A stretch of 64,000 bases of DNA from Candidatus Pantoea bituminis. GTDB taxonomy: Bacteria > Pseudomonadota > Gammaproteobacteria > Enterobacterales > Enterobacteriaceae. Both the position numbers and the translations under genes were made by a program. The notes under the pieces were generated by a model that saw only the letters and a program-made list of their open reading frames with translations, was not told the DNA's origin and ran no database searches. Of the stretch, positions 46,585-56,265 are shown piece after piece. How positions within the stretch are numbered: position 1 is the stretch's first letter; each line of letters starts with the position of its first letter. The DNA is taken from contig NZ_JAGTWO010000002.1 in the NCBI RefSeq assembly GCF_018842675.1, forward strand, positions 1-64,000, read 5' to 3'.

Positions 46585-46820
46585 TGAAGCGTGAAAAAGG
46601 ACGTTTCGTGCGCGGGCGCAACGTCACTGCCATGTTCGTGGCCACGGGCGTAAGCGCCCTTATCATGCCGCCGCTGGCCGGCATGGCGATGCACAACATG
46701 AGCCTGTGGCTGCTGCCCTTTCTGAACACGGCGGTATTTTTTGCCGGCCTTCAGTTGCTGCGCTATGCGTATTCGGATGCAGGCCTGATGAACGTGCTGG
46801 TTACCGGAAAACCTGACTGA
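46584..46820 (+). CDS. Small two-helix membrane protein, 78 aa
   Basis: ATG 46584 overlaps the previous stop (ATGA). It begins with a basic MKREKGRFVRGRNV, then has two hydrophobic helices (TAMFVATGVSALIMPPLAGM and LWLLPFLNTAVFFAGLQLLR). It is coupled to the gene before it and is probably the last gene of the tra operon. I do not recognise it. Confidence 0.6.
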   Translation: MKREKGRFVRGRNVTAMFVATGVSALIMPPLAGMAMHNMSLWLLPFLNTAVFFAGLQLLRYAYSDAGLMNVLVTGKPD

Positions 46821-46895
46821 ACAAAGGGTTGCGATACTGTTACTGATGCGTATGGTGATGACGTCTGCTGTACGGTTTAAATGGAGGTTTACTGA

Positions 46896-47252
46896 GTGAA
46901 AGATGCAGAATTTAAGCGAAAAACAGAAAAGGCCTTTGCGCTGATGTCTGAGAAAGGCCTGCGTAAAAGCCAGCGTATCCCGGCTACCTACCGGCTGCTG
47001 TGGTGGATGGGCATAAAGAAAACCCCCGCACTCTTTGCGAGCTTTGCCAGCAATGTGTGCTTCCTCGGTGTTTATTATGTCGTGTTCTGGGGATGTTGCA
47101 TGTGGTTTGTCACCTGGCGCCCCCGAGGGTACAGTCCACTGGCCAGCGTGATAACAGCGCTGGTTGCCGGTCTGTTATTTGGGCTCTGCATGGCAGCCGT
47201 TTTCCGGTCACGCCGGAAAGCAAAAGGCCTGCCGGACTGGGAAAAACTTTAA
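46896..47252 (+). CDS. DUF6404-type membrane protein, 118 aa
   Basis: A GTG start at 46896 (GGAGG upstream) gives MKDAEFKRKTEKAFALMSEK, then ATYRLLWWMGIKKTPALFAS and two membrane helices with RPRGYSP between them. The pattern LLW.MGIK.PP..FASF..N matches small enterobacterial proteins of the DUF6404 family as I remember it. Function is unknown. Gap of 75 bases from the tra operon end. Confidence 0.6.
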   Translation: MKDAEFKRKTEKAFALMSEKGLRKSQRIPATYRLLWWMGIKKTPALFASFASNVCFLGVYYVVFWGCCMWFVTWRPRGYSPLASVITALVAGLLFGLCMAAVFRSRRKAKGLPDWEKL

Positions 47253-47577
47253 TCCCGGCTTACTGAGCTTTAAACGGCCTGCCGCCCTGCGGTTGGCCGT
47301 TCCCCCGCGTCCAGAATTGAAAATCCCATACGCTCACGACCTCCGATGTGCCCACTGGGGGCAGCCTGGAAAACGAAAAACATCCTTTGCTAAGCTTTTT
47401 ATACAGGCAGCTGTTCACAGTAACACTTAAAAAACGGTCCGGTATGCTCTGATATTACGTATTAGTACGGTCATTTTAACAACTATTTCCGAAAGTGAAT
47501 ATTTTCTATTTCGTACGCAAAGTAACGCAATGCCATGAATATTTGCACATTACAGGGTACCTACCCATGAATAATAT
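47253..47577. other. Junction region between tra genes and cargo, no gene
   Basis: A hairpin AACGGCC/GGCCGTT (47273-47279 with 47295-47301) follows the DUF6404 gene and may end its transcript, though no T run follows. The rest becomes AT-rich and shows no gene. It should have held the missing 5' end of the resolvase and any res site. Confidence 0.45.
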
Positions 47578-48184
47578 ATAGAAAACCAATGTCGTGAAAT
47601 CGATGCTGCTGGATTTACTATCAGACCTCAGCGTCTGATTGAGGAATATGTCAGTGGGTCTGTGATTGCAAATGAGAGGCCGGGTTCATGTGGCTACTTG
47701 ACCGTATGGAAAACGGAGACGTGCTGATTGTTACGAAACTTGACCGCCTTGGGCGTGATGCAATGTATATCAGAAAAACAGTTGAGTTACTTGCAGAAAC
47801 AGAAATCCGCGCTCATTGGGTGACGTTGCTCTGACAAGCCCTGCTGGAAAAATGACGATGCATATTACTTCTGCAGTAGCCGAGTTTGAGCGGGACCTGT
47901 TAATGGAGTGTATTCAAGCTGATATTGTACGGGCTAAAGCATCTGAAAAGCGTTGTGGCTGCTCGCCATCCCTTAATAATGAACAAAAGAAGGAAGTGCT
48001 TTTGCGTTTTAACGAGGGGAAAAGTATCAGCGCTATTGCCCGGTTATTAAGCACCGCGCACCAAACAATTCTGAGAGTGAAATTGGCAATGAAAGACACC
48101 AATTTTGACTCATGTGTATATATTGCTCAGTGCCTGTCAGACAGCATTAAACAGTTACATGAAAATGACCTGCCGCCAGGATAA
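47578..48184 (+). pseudogene. Serine resolvase/invertase relic
   Basis: Fragments in three frames read [20 protein letters not shown] with EEYVSGSV, then [20 protein letters not shown] with [18 protein letters not shown], then [20 protein letters not shown] with EFERDLL and a helix-turn-helix tail (SISAIARLLSTAHQTILRVK). This is a Tn3-type resolvase. The first 20 or so residues, including the catalytic serine, are gone, and there are at least two frameshifts, so it is dead. It marks the border between the tra region and the cargo. Confidence 0.8.
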
Positions 48185-49054
48185 TCACTCAGGGTGTGGT
48201 GAAAGAGACCGCATAGTCGCGGATAAAATCATCAAATCGGCGGGGTGCTCTTCCCATAGTCCTTTCAAAATCGCCGCTGGTAAAATCCCCCAGTTAGTTA
48301 CGTAGGTACTCATGAAGTCAGCGTTGAGGTTTGCCAGCCACTCACCGGCACCCAGACCCTGAAAATACTCTCTGGTCGGTGTCACTGACCGTGTGGTAAC
48401 CAGTCGACCGGTTGCGTGAGAAATTTTCTGAGCAACGTCTTCCAGTGACAACGTTTCCGGACCGGTCAGTGTGTATATCTGCCCCGCATGTTCATTGCTT
48501 ACCAGCGCCTGCGCCGCCAGTTCACCGATATCCCGGACATCAATGAGGCCTATCCTGCCGTTATCAAGAAAGTTATCCATGCTCTTTCCGGCAGCGATCG
48601 CAGGCGCGGCCATACCGAGTAAATTTTGCATGAAAAAGTGCGGGCGCAGGATAGTCCATTCCATTCCCGAGGCCATCAATTCAGCATCAGACAGGGCGTG
48701 AAGCCTCTGTCCCTGGATGGGGGCATTGTATTCGGCGCAGATGACGGAGAGACGAACGATCCGCTTAACCCCCGCTTTACGGGCTGCCCAGACGGCATTT
48801 GAGCTCTGCTCTGGCGCGCGGGCTGTGGGCGGATTAACCAGCCAGAGAGTATCAATCCCCTCGAACGCCGCATCCAGCGTCCATGATTTCTCCAAATCGC
48901 CGAGCCGTACTTCCAGCCCTTCGGCTTCAAGGGGTTCAACATATTCAGGGTTACGCACGAGTGCGATCAGCCGGTGTCCTTTACCTTTGAGATAATGAAT
49001 GACCTGACGGGAAACGGTGCCGGTTGCCCCGGTAATTAAAACAGTTTTGCTCAT
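48185..49054 (-). CDS. NmrA-like SDR oxidoreductase, 289 aa
   Basis: GATGTVSRQV near the N terminus is the NAD(P)-binding loop of atypical SDRs (GATGxxG with the last Gly replaced by Ser). LVNPPTAR and EWTILRPHFFMQNL are typical of the NmrA/quinone-reductase (QorB-like) group. The YxxxK catalytic pair is absent, as is common in that group. It is divergent from a LysR regulator 106 bases away that probably controls it. Substrate unknown; quinone or redox sensing is an inference. Confidence 0.82.
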   Translation of the reverse strand: MSKTVLITGATGTVSRQVIHYLKGKGHRLIALVRNPEYVEPLEAEGLEVRLGDLEKSWTLDAAFEGIDTLWLVNPPTARAPEQSSNAVWAARKAGVKRIVRLSVICAEYNAPIQGQRLHALSDAELMASGMEWTILRPHFFMQNLLGMAAPAIAAGKSMDNFLDNGRIGLIDVRDIGELAAQALVSNEHAGQIYTLTGPETLSLEDVAQKISHATGRLVTTRSVTPTREYFQGLGAGEWLANLNADFMSTYVTNWGILPAAILKGLWEEHPADLMILSATMRSLSPHPE

Positions 49055-49160
49055 CGTTGTTCCTTAGTTTGCGTGTGCTGAGTTTTCCTTACTTTAATTA
49101 CCTGTCAGATGATGATAAATAGTCATTTACTTACAGCTTTAAACACCCCGGGTTGGGAAT

Positions 49161-50045
49161 ATGGACAGACTGACTAGTATGGCCGTTTTCATTAAGGTTG
49201 CGGAAAAAGGTTCATTTTCCTCAGCAGCCGAAGCCGTAAACATTTCTCCTCAGATGGTTGCCAAGCATATTGTGGCTCTGGAGGAACGTCTGGGCACCAC
49301 GCTGATAACGCGCACCACCCGACGGCAGAGTCTGACAGAGGTTGGCCGCGCTTATTACAATCGCTGCAGATTAATACTTTCAGAAGTTGAAGCGGCAGAC
49401 TCCCTGGCTTATTCGCTACAGAATCTCCCGAAAGGTGCTCTGCGGGTCAATGCACCTCCGCTGTATGGGGCATATAACCTGTCTCCTCTGATCCCCGGTT
49501 ATCTGTCCGTCTACCCGGATGTCAGACTTGAACTGACGCTCAATGAGCGAACTGTTGATCTCGTTGAGGAAGGGTATGAAGTTGTCATACGCACCGGCGA
49601 CCCTGTCGATATATCACTTATTGCCCGTGCGCTGCCTCCCTTCAAGCTGATAGCCTGCGCTTCCCCCAAGTACATCAGAAACCGGGGCATGCCGCAGACC
49701 CCTTCTGATCTGGAAAAACACGACTGCCTGCCGGTAACAACGGGAGCTCCGGGAACTCCTCACATCTGGCAGTTCAGCAAAGCCGGTAAAACCGAAGAAA
49801 TTTCAGTAACAGGGCGACTGTGCAGTAATGAGTGGAGAGCTTTGATGCATACAGCCATCAACGGGGGAGTCATTCTCGGACCTGAAAGCGTGCTCGCTGC
49901 TGAAGTCCGACAGGGGCACCTGACGCAAGTTCTAGCGCAATATGAAACTCCTTCCCGTCCCGTGAATATTCTGTATCCCGTCAGCCGGGGCCTTTCAGCA
50001 AAGGTGCAGAGCTTCGTGGATTACGTTATGAAAGAAATGACCTGA
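49161..50045 (+). CDS. LysR-family regulator next to the SDR gene, 294 aa
   Basis: MDRLTSMAVFIKVAEKGSFS begins a LysR helix-turn-helix (ISPQMVAKHIVALEERLGTT). The PLYGAYNLSPLIPGYLSVYP and TGDPVDISLIARAL stretches are typical of the group next to oxidoreductase genes. Length is standard. It faces away from the NmrA-like gene, which it probably regulates. No clear LysR box could be picked by eye in the spacer. Confidence 0.85.
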   Translation: MDRLTSMAVFIKVAEKGSFSSAAEAVNISPQMVAKHIVALEERLGTTLITRTTRRQSLTEVGRAYYNRCRLILSEVEAADSLAYSLQNLPKGALRVNAPPLYGAYNLSPLIPGYLSVYPDVRLELTLNERTVDLVEEGYEVVIRTGDPVDISLIARALPPFKLIACASPKYIRNRGMPQTPSDLEKHDCLPVTTGAPGTPHIWQFSKAGKTEEISVTGRLCSNEWRALMHTAINGGVILGPESVLAAEVRQGHLTQVLAQYETPSRPVNILYPVSRGLSAKVQSFVDYVMKEMT

Positions 50046-50250
50046 CGGCGATTTCGGTGTGTCATTTATTCATACTTTCATAGGCAAACTGAAAAGAAGA
50101 AGGCTTACTGAAAGACGCCTGGTTCTCTCCATGAAACAGACTATCTGTCTCTAGTTAACAAATTAAATAAAGCCATTTTTTCACTAAAGAAAATTTTTTG
50201 CTCTCTTTATTTTTACTCATATTTTTAAATGGATACATGAGAGAGGACTT

Positions 50251-50466
50251 ATGAAAGGATTAATTTTTACTGCTCTAGCTGTAATTCTTCTCGCAGGCTG
50301 TAAAGATGAACAGCGCGATGGAGATTATTATTCTAAAAGTCTGAATGAAGCCAGAAGCGTCGCGCAAAAGTGCCAGGACGAGGAGATCAGCGAAAGTAGC
50401 TGTATTGATGCTAAAGACGCGTTGTTCAGGGATAAGCTGGAGAATGCCAAGGTCATGCATAACTAA
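50251..50466 (+). CDS. Small EexN-like lipoprotein, 71 aa
   Basis: MKGLIFTALAVILLAGCKDE is a lipoprotein signal with the cysteine at residue 17. The short mature part has paired Cys (QKCQDEEISESSCIDAKDAL) like EexN-family entry-exclusion lipoproteins of IncN/P-type plasmids. GAGAGGACTT precedes the start. It lies in the cargo region, not in tra, so a role in exclusion of other plasmids is a guess from family resemblance. Confidence 0.55.
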   Translation: MKGLIFTALAVILLAGCKDEQRDGDYYSKSLNEARSVAQKCQDEEISESSCIDAKDALFRDKLENAKVMHN

Positions 50467-50563
50467 TGGCAAAGCAATAGCATCAGTTACGGTAATGCTA
50501 TTGCTGATAACAAGATATCAAATCAAAAACGTTTGAACGTTAAAAGCGGTTTTCAAAGCTCTG

Positions 50564-50746
50564 CTAATCGCTGAGTAATTGACCGCTCCGGGATTTGTTT
50601 TTCAGCGATGGTTCGATGAGTGAAATGACGATAAATTCATCCTTTACCGACAGAGACTCTCTGACCACCTCAAAACTTCCCTTCATCAGTTTTTCCTTCT
50701 AATCTTTTGTGCGTCCGGCTGCAAGACTGACGATTATTTTTGGCAT
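50564..50746 (-). pseudogene. Tautomerase (4-oxalocrotonate-type) with an early stop
   Basis: ATG 50746-50744 follows AGGAGAT and reads MPKIIVSLAAGRTKD, then TAG; the same frame continues KEKLMKGSFEVVRESLSVKD and EFIVISLIEPSLKNKSRSGQ to a stop at 50564. Pro directly after Met, the catalytic base of the family, is present. A CAG-to-TAG change would explain the break. The 60-residue repaired length is right for a 4-OT subunit. It is probably a recent relic. Confidence 0.65.
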
Positions 50747-50798
50747 TTTTATCTCCTGTATTTGCAGCGTTTTCTGGCGGCCCGTGCGTAGACTTCAG

Positions 50799-50963
50799 GT
50801 ATGTAAGCAATACGGGATTCGTTATGGCTTTGCTTTCAGTATCACTATGGCCGATTCAGATTCCGGGCTTCTTAGCGTGCGTCTCGGGCATGAAACTCTT
50901 ATCACCTACAGCCGCTGTGCGCCTGGGAACACTCAGTTCATGTGGCTAGCCGAGAGGAAAGAA
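50799..50963 (+). pseudogene. Possible fragment of a LuxR-type autoinducer-binding domain
   Basis: The frame reads VCKQYGIRYGFAFSITMADS then DSGLLSVRLGHETLI. The spacing of YGIR-GF-F and LLSV resembles the ligand-binding domain of quorum-sensing LuxR proteins. No start, N terminus or helix-turn-helix is attached. A further fragment at about 51129-51245 (AEVDVQAANTTVTAPRESGL) is unidentified. This reading is weak. The rest of 50747-51390 shows no gene. Confidence 0.25.
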
Positions 50964-51390
50964 GTTACTTTACTTTTCATATTCATCCCAATCCGGCCTC
51001 GGCGAATTATTACAAATACGGCGTTTGTTGTGAACCGAACTAAAAGGGGAATGAGCGTTGCCTTTACCGCGGACCTGGCTGCAACGCTGCTGGCAATGGT
51101 AATATAGCGTGTCTGCCTGAGACGCTAGCTGAGGTTGACGTACAGGCGGCAAACACCACTGTTACCGCGCCGCGCGAAAGCGGACTCTGGGTTCCGATTG
51201 ATACCAAGCTGTTTCGGCCTGCTTTCAGAATGTCCTATGCGGTATGAAGAATACTGGAAAATTTTATTGATGAATAAGCGTGATTCCTGCAGCAGAGAAC
51301 ATCTGCTGATTTCGGAATTTATTCCTGAATTTTTGTGTGTCGTGAATAATGCATGCAAAAAATCACTTTTACTGAAAATAAGGACCGTCT

Positions 51391-52020
51391 GTGTTTGTAT
51401 CTAGTCTGCTGGCTATTGCCGCAGTTCTCGTTATGGGCGTTATCAGCCCGGGTCCCAGCTTCATTTACGTTGCTCGCAATGCCGTATCCCGCTCCAGGTT
51501 GCATGGTCTGGTGACTGCGTTAGGTACGGGCGCAGGGGCCGCCCTGTTTTCCGTGTTGGCCATGGCTGGCCTGCAGAAGGTTCTTACCGCAATACCTGAA
51601 ATGTTCATCGGACTGAAGGTCGCTGGCGGCGCGTACCTGATATGGCTGGCATACAAAATTGCCCGCGGGGCATCGCAGCCTCTGGACATGACTGCCGGAA
51701 ACATGGCAGCCGGAAATTCACTGCTGAAGACCTTTCGCGACGGGCTTTTTACTCAGCTCAGCAATCCCAAAACAGCTGTCGTATTTGCTTCAATTTTCAC
51801 TGCACTCCTCCCGAAACATATTCCGGTTGCCTTTTATTATATCGTTCCGCTGATGAGCTTCGTCATTGATGCAGGATGGTACTCGCTGGTTGCACTGCTG
51901 CTTTCCTCGGAGAAGCCACGTCAAACATATCTGCGCCTGAAAAGCAGAATTGATCTCATATCAGCCACCGTAATGGGGCTACTAGGCGCACGCCTGATTG
52001 TTACCTCACTGCACAAATAG
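51391..52020 (+). CDS. LysE/RhtB-family amino-acid exporter, 209 aa
   Basis: A GTG start at 51391 follows AAGGA. ISPGPSFIYVARNAVSRSRL and GLVTALGTGAGAALFSVLAM are the hallmark N-terminal helices of LysE-type exporters, and FTQLSNPKTAVVFASIF matches the family's NPK motif. Six helices in 209 residues is standard. It exports an amino acid or similar small molecule; the substrate is not readable. It stands alone. Confidence 0.88.
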   Translation: MFVSSLLAIAAVLVMGVISPGPSFIYVARNAVSRSRLHGLVTALGTGAGAALFSVLAMAGLQKVLTAIPEMFIGLKVAGGAYLIWLAYKIARGASQPLDMTAGNMAAGNSLLKTFRDGLFTQLSNPKTAVVFASIFTALLPKHIPVAFYYIVPLMSFVIDAGWYSLVALLLSSEKPRQTYLRLKSRIDLISATVMGLLGARLIVTSLHK

Positions 52021-52535
52021 CCTGCTTAAAGAAAAGGCTAAAGTACCTCTTTTTAACAGGTAGCATCAGCAATGGCCCCGAGCTCTGAAAACTACACGCG
52101 GCTGGAAAATAGCTATCGTGAGAAAGCATTAAAATCTACTTGTGAGTATATGGACGCTGTTTACGTAGTTTGTGTATTCGAACCTGCGTTAATTAACGGT
52201 CCACAATATCGAGCAGGATAATACCAATAACCTGGAAGATGAAAGTAAATGATAATTAAGGTAACTGTATTATCGATTTGCATTGAAGCCGCCAAATAGG
52301 CACAAGCGTGTGGGGGATAAAGATGAGTAAAAAGAAGTTGTTGCAGTAACTGATAATCACTTTGCTGATCTAAGACGGTAATCCTTATGAAAAAATAATG
52401 TTGGGAATTTAGGCTTTTGACACTAAGCATTGCTGCCAGCAAAGCCATGCTCAACCATGTTAAAGGATAAAATACGTGTTAGTGGAGATAGTGAACGAGA
52501 TACTGTTAAGCGTTTTTTCAATGGCTGGCGTAAAT
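52021..52535. other. AT-rich intergenic stretch without a recognised gene
   Basis: The minus-strand open frame 52161-52454 has no ribosome site, and its composition (long runs of hydrophobics, then polar residues) is unlike a real protein. No hairpin with a T tract was found. Confidence 0.45.
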
Positions 52536-53285
52536 TTATATTAGCGATCGTATCCGGGCGGCAACGCCGGCCCGGTTAACTACCCGGCATTTACTGAACA
52601 CATTCTTTAGATGAAAGCGTACGGTTGTCACGCTGATACCTAATGCAGCAGCAATGCACTTATCTGATAATCCTTCAGCGATCATGCATGATATTTCAGC
52701 CTCACGCCTGCTGAGCTGGAGTAGACGCTGAAGAGGTTCATCATTCTTTATCTCTTTTTTGTCCCGGCTGCGTCTCATTTTACCCAGGCAGGCCGCCATT
52801 GAAGGCGCCAGCATATTCAGTCTTACTGCATCATCTTTATCAAAATCTCCCCGCGCCCGTTTCCGCCAGATACGAAAATCCCCGACACACTCGTCTCTGT
52901 TATAAAAATAAATATTGATGCCCCAGTACTGGTTGTGAGGCCGCAAAAAATCGTTAAAGAACTCCGTCCTGAGCAGCTCATGCTGGGGAAGAATTTGTGT
53001 AGCCGTGGTGGCGACTCGCCGGGCCATCATGGGAGCCGTCACTGGATCAATGAAACGGTAATATTCGCTCCATGACTTCAGTCTCTGAGCCGTTTCATTG
53101 ACACCAACAGCCCGCTCAAAAAATTTCTTTTCGGTATTCCATAACATGGATGAGTACGTATCGGCATTGAGGTATTGCAGCATGAGTGAACCCAGTTCAT
53201 GTCGCATAATATCTAGGTTTTCAGATACGGCCTGAAGGGCCATAAGCTCCCCCAATACGCGGCATTGTGTTGCACTCATATACAT
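52536..53285 (-). CDS. LuxR-type helix-turn-helix regulator, 249 aa
   Basis: The C-terminal 65 residues form a LuxR/GerE helix-turn-helix: LSRREAEISCMIAEGLSDKC, then IAAALGISVTTVRFHLKNVF. The N-terminal 180 residues are a sensor-like domain I do not recognise; the W.....Y pattern of acyl-homoserine-lactone receptors is absent, so it need not sense quorum signals. It faces away from the amidase gene 330 bases off and may regulate it. Confidence 0.78.
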   Translation of the reverse strand: MYMSATQCRVLGELMALQAVSENLDIMRHELGSLMLQYLNADTYSSMLWNTEKKFFERAVGVNETAQRLKSWSEYYRFIDPVTAPMMARRVATTATQILPQHELLRTEFFNDFLRPHNQYWGINIYFYNRDECVGDFRIWRKRARGDFDKDDAVRLNMLAPSMAACLGKMRRSRDKKEIKNDEPLQRLLQLSRREAEISCMIAEGLSDKCIAAALGISVTTVRFHLKNVFSKCRVVNRAGVAARIRSLI

Positions 53286-53614
53286 ACAGCTTTTCCCGTG
53301 CTCAATAGATCATTAAGAAGCAATGACTGCACCAGCATGAAGCAGACGGGTATTCCGGTAGGGGAAGAAACCCTGATTTTCTGGTTAAGGCCATTTATTA
53401 AATCCTTCACTCCCTTTTAAGCAATTTATATACCAGTCTTAAAAAGTTTTACCGCTGGCTAGCATAACCCTGTCAGTTTCAACAGGTGTGCAGACAGTTC
53501 AGGACGGGTAGTGTGGCCGGGCAGCCAGTTAAGCGGACAACATGGAGTATGAAAGACGAACCGTGGCAGCAAATAAATTCGCATCTTTTAATGGTCCTGT
53601 GGGGAAGGAAGGGT
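53286..53614. promoter_or_regulatory. Spacer between the LuxR-type regulator and the amidase
   Basis: This 329-base gap holds the divergent promoters. An in-frame extension of the amidase frame begins at 53486, but the signal peptide starting at 53615 argues against it. No distinct operator was seen. Confidence 0.35.
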
Positions 53615-55168
53615 ATGAAACTGAAGAAAAGCGCAGCAGTATTTGTGGGGTTGTTGTCTACCGGGACTCTCTCAGGGGTTTCTGTGGCGGCTGATTCGGC
53701 ATCAGAAAAACACCGGTTCAGCCTGAATGAAGCAACAATCTCATCTATTCGTAAGGCAGTGCTGGATAATGAGATATCGTGCCAGACGGTTGTCAGCTCC
53801 TACATCAAACGCATAGAGGAATACGATAAAAAGGGGATTTGCCTATTAACTCTGTCATTGCGATCAATCCTGACGCGCTTAAAAGAGCGAAGGAAATAGA
53901 TGCAAATGCGTCCCTGAAAAGTCTCCCCCTCGTCTGCGCGCCCTTGATTATCAAGGACAATGTGGACGTTGCAGGCATGCCAGCCACCGCGGGTTCACTT
54001 GCTTTAAAACACAACATGCCATCTTCTGACGCCACACAGATTACCCGGTTGAAAAAGGCCGGAGCCATCGTACTGGCCAAATCTAACCTTGCTGAGTTTG
54101 CCTGGACGCCGGATTTATCCAACAGTTCCCTTGGGGGCTTACCAGAAATCCTTATGACCCGACCCGGACAACGGGCGGTTCCAGCGGAGGAACAGCTGCG
54201 GCTGTGGCGGCTAATTTTGGTGTGGCAGGACTTGGAACCGATACCGGCGCTTCTATTCGTGGTCCCAGCGCGCTGCAGAATCTGGTTGGTTTACGCCCTA
54301 CGCTTGGAGCAAGCTCCCGTGCCGGTGTCATTCCCATCTCTCTTACTCGGGACACACTTGGCCCGATGGCCAGGACGGTGACTGACGCAGCCCTGATTTA
54401 TCAGGCCACGTATGGCTATGACAGCCGGGATTCAGCCACACAGTCAGCCCGTAACGCACCCGCCTTTAATATCTCCTCGGCGCTGGTGCCTGGCGCAACC
54501 GCCGGTATGCGTATCGGGGTCCTTCGTCAGAACATAAACAGTGAACATGCAGACCCTGAAGTTATGGCACGCTTTAATGAGGCGGTAAGCGATTTACGCC
54601 GTCAGGGGGCGGTGATTGTAGAAATGGAGATTCCCGGCCTGAGCAAACTTGCTGATATCGCCTGGCCTAACCGGATGGAATATGATTTTAACGCCTATCT
54701 GGCTTCGTCAGGTAAGGATAACGCTGTGAAGACTTTCGCAGATGTGGTCAGGTCAAAAAATATATTCCTGAGCTGACTTCATGGCTGACTCCTCTGGTAG
54801 GCGTACCGGAACCTGAGCTGAATCCTGCTGAGAAAGAAGATGAGATAAAAACGTCGGCCCTTCGCAACGCGCTTATTAAGGCAATGGATCGCGAGAACAT
54901 CAGTGCTGTCATTTATCCCACCTGGACCCAGCCTCCGCGTAAGCTTCAGGGTCTTAATGGCGATGGTGGAAATGATAATCCAATGATGGCGCATGCCGGT
55001 CTTCCTGCAATTACTGTCCCCATGGGAGATACAACAGGCCATCTGCCAACCGGCCTACAGATAGCGGGAAGACCTTTCTCCGAGGCGGTTATTTTCAGTA
55101 TTGCATATGACTATGAGCAGTCCACGCATCATCGTACCTCACCCCTGTCAGTTCCTGCTGCAAACTGA
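53615..55168 (+). pseudogene. Secreted amidase-signature hydrolase, three frameshifts
   Basis: ATG 53615 gives a signal peptide (MKLKKSAAVFVGLLSTGTLS). The frame shifts at GGGG 53833-53836, in GGGGG 54133-54137 and in AAAAAA 54755-54760. Fragments read INSVIAINPDALKRAKEIDA, PLIIKDNVDVAGM (catalytic Lys), TTGGSSGGTAAA (Gly/Ser motif with the catalytic Ser), GTDTGASIRGPSALQNLVGL and LPTGLQIAGRPFSEAVI. Repaired, it is about 517 residues. These enzymes split amides; the substrate is unknown. All breaks are in homopolymers, so the gene may be intact. Confidence 0.75.
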
Positions 55169-55368
55169 CAGTATACCTGGCCGTATTCGGGTGTATGACT
55201 GCACATTGTTGCAGCGCGAATACGCCAGGTTTTGTTAAATTTTCCTCAGCGTACGCTGCGCGCAGGAGCTTTCTGCGTTCAGGAACGAAATAAAGGCAGA
55301 GTGGACATGAGGTTCCTGAGATTAATCGCATCCCATGGAAGGTGCTCTGCGATTCCCAGCCCTACAAC

Positions 55369-56149
55369 CTAAGCGTTTTCATCGGCCTGCCTGATCACAG
55401 ATGCGGCTTCGTCAAGTGAAAGCTTTCCTTTAGCCACGCCATCCCATTTTCCGGACGGGTCATCCTGACGGGCGAACATCACGGCCCGGAAGCGATGGAA
55501 ATCAAGCACGCCCAGATCGAAATGCATGGACAACTCCCTGATTTTTAACGCTTTATCCATTCACTGATTTTATCTGCGCCTTTTTTGATCTCATCAGGAG
55601 AGCAGGTATTGATACGGTGCTCAGCAATAAAACCGGCCTCGTAGTCGCTGGGATCATGAATGCCTGCGATCATTATCCTGCGCGGGTCTACCGTTTTTTA
55701 ACCCGCATTGTCAGGTCAGGGTCGCCGTTTCCCATCAGGGCACCCACCACATGTCCATGTGCATTTTCATACTGGGCAGGCGTCATCACATCCGGATGTG
55801 TATCAAGCCAGAGGATGCCCAGGCCGTCTCCCCAGCGCTCGCTCAGCCAGGCAAAGGGTTCAAGGTCAATCAGGCAGTCGCCACCCAGAACCGCAATGCT
55901 GTCAGGAGAATGCTTACGAATGACGGCCGAAGCGCTGTCGAGGTCCTACATGACCTGGCTGCGGCCACGGATGCCGTTTTCATTCACCGTCTTCTCGCCA
56001 GGCTCTGTCACCGGGATTCGTTCAACCGGCATAGTCGTTTCTGGTACAAGCCAGGCAAGCATTTCTCCACCGAAGTGATATTCCGTCAGGTTTCCGCCGG
56101 CCCAGAGTGGAAAAATAATTCTCAGTGCTTTTGTCGGATTCTCTTGCAT
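55369..56149 (-). pseudogene. Decayed arginase-family gene
   Basis: Read on the minus strand: KALRIIFPLWAGGNLTEYHF, a stop, SIAVLGGDCLIDLEPFAWLS, ILWLDTHPDVMTPAQYENAH, a stop after KK, RIMIAGIHDPSDYEAGFIAE, a shift, then LSMHFDLGVLDFHRFRAVMF and a C-terminal stretch ending at 55369. It is a paralogue of the intact gene at 60981. Two stops, two shifts and the change of HFDLD to HFDLG in the metal site show true decay. Its C-terminal frame still looks coding, so decay is fairly recent. Confidence 0.78.
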
Positions 56150-56265
56150 GGAGTTCTCCCTCTCAGTCTTTCAAGCTAATAGTTGCGTGTCTTTGCCGGT
56201 AACGGCGTTTAAAGCGGCAGTTCACCCGTTGTCCGTAGGAAAACGGCCCGCCTCTGCCAGCTCAT

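Noticed and set aside
52161..52454. A 97-codon minus-strand frame near the LuxR-type gene, considered as an autoinducer synthase
   Set aside because: None of the conserved residues of LuxI-type synthases can be found.
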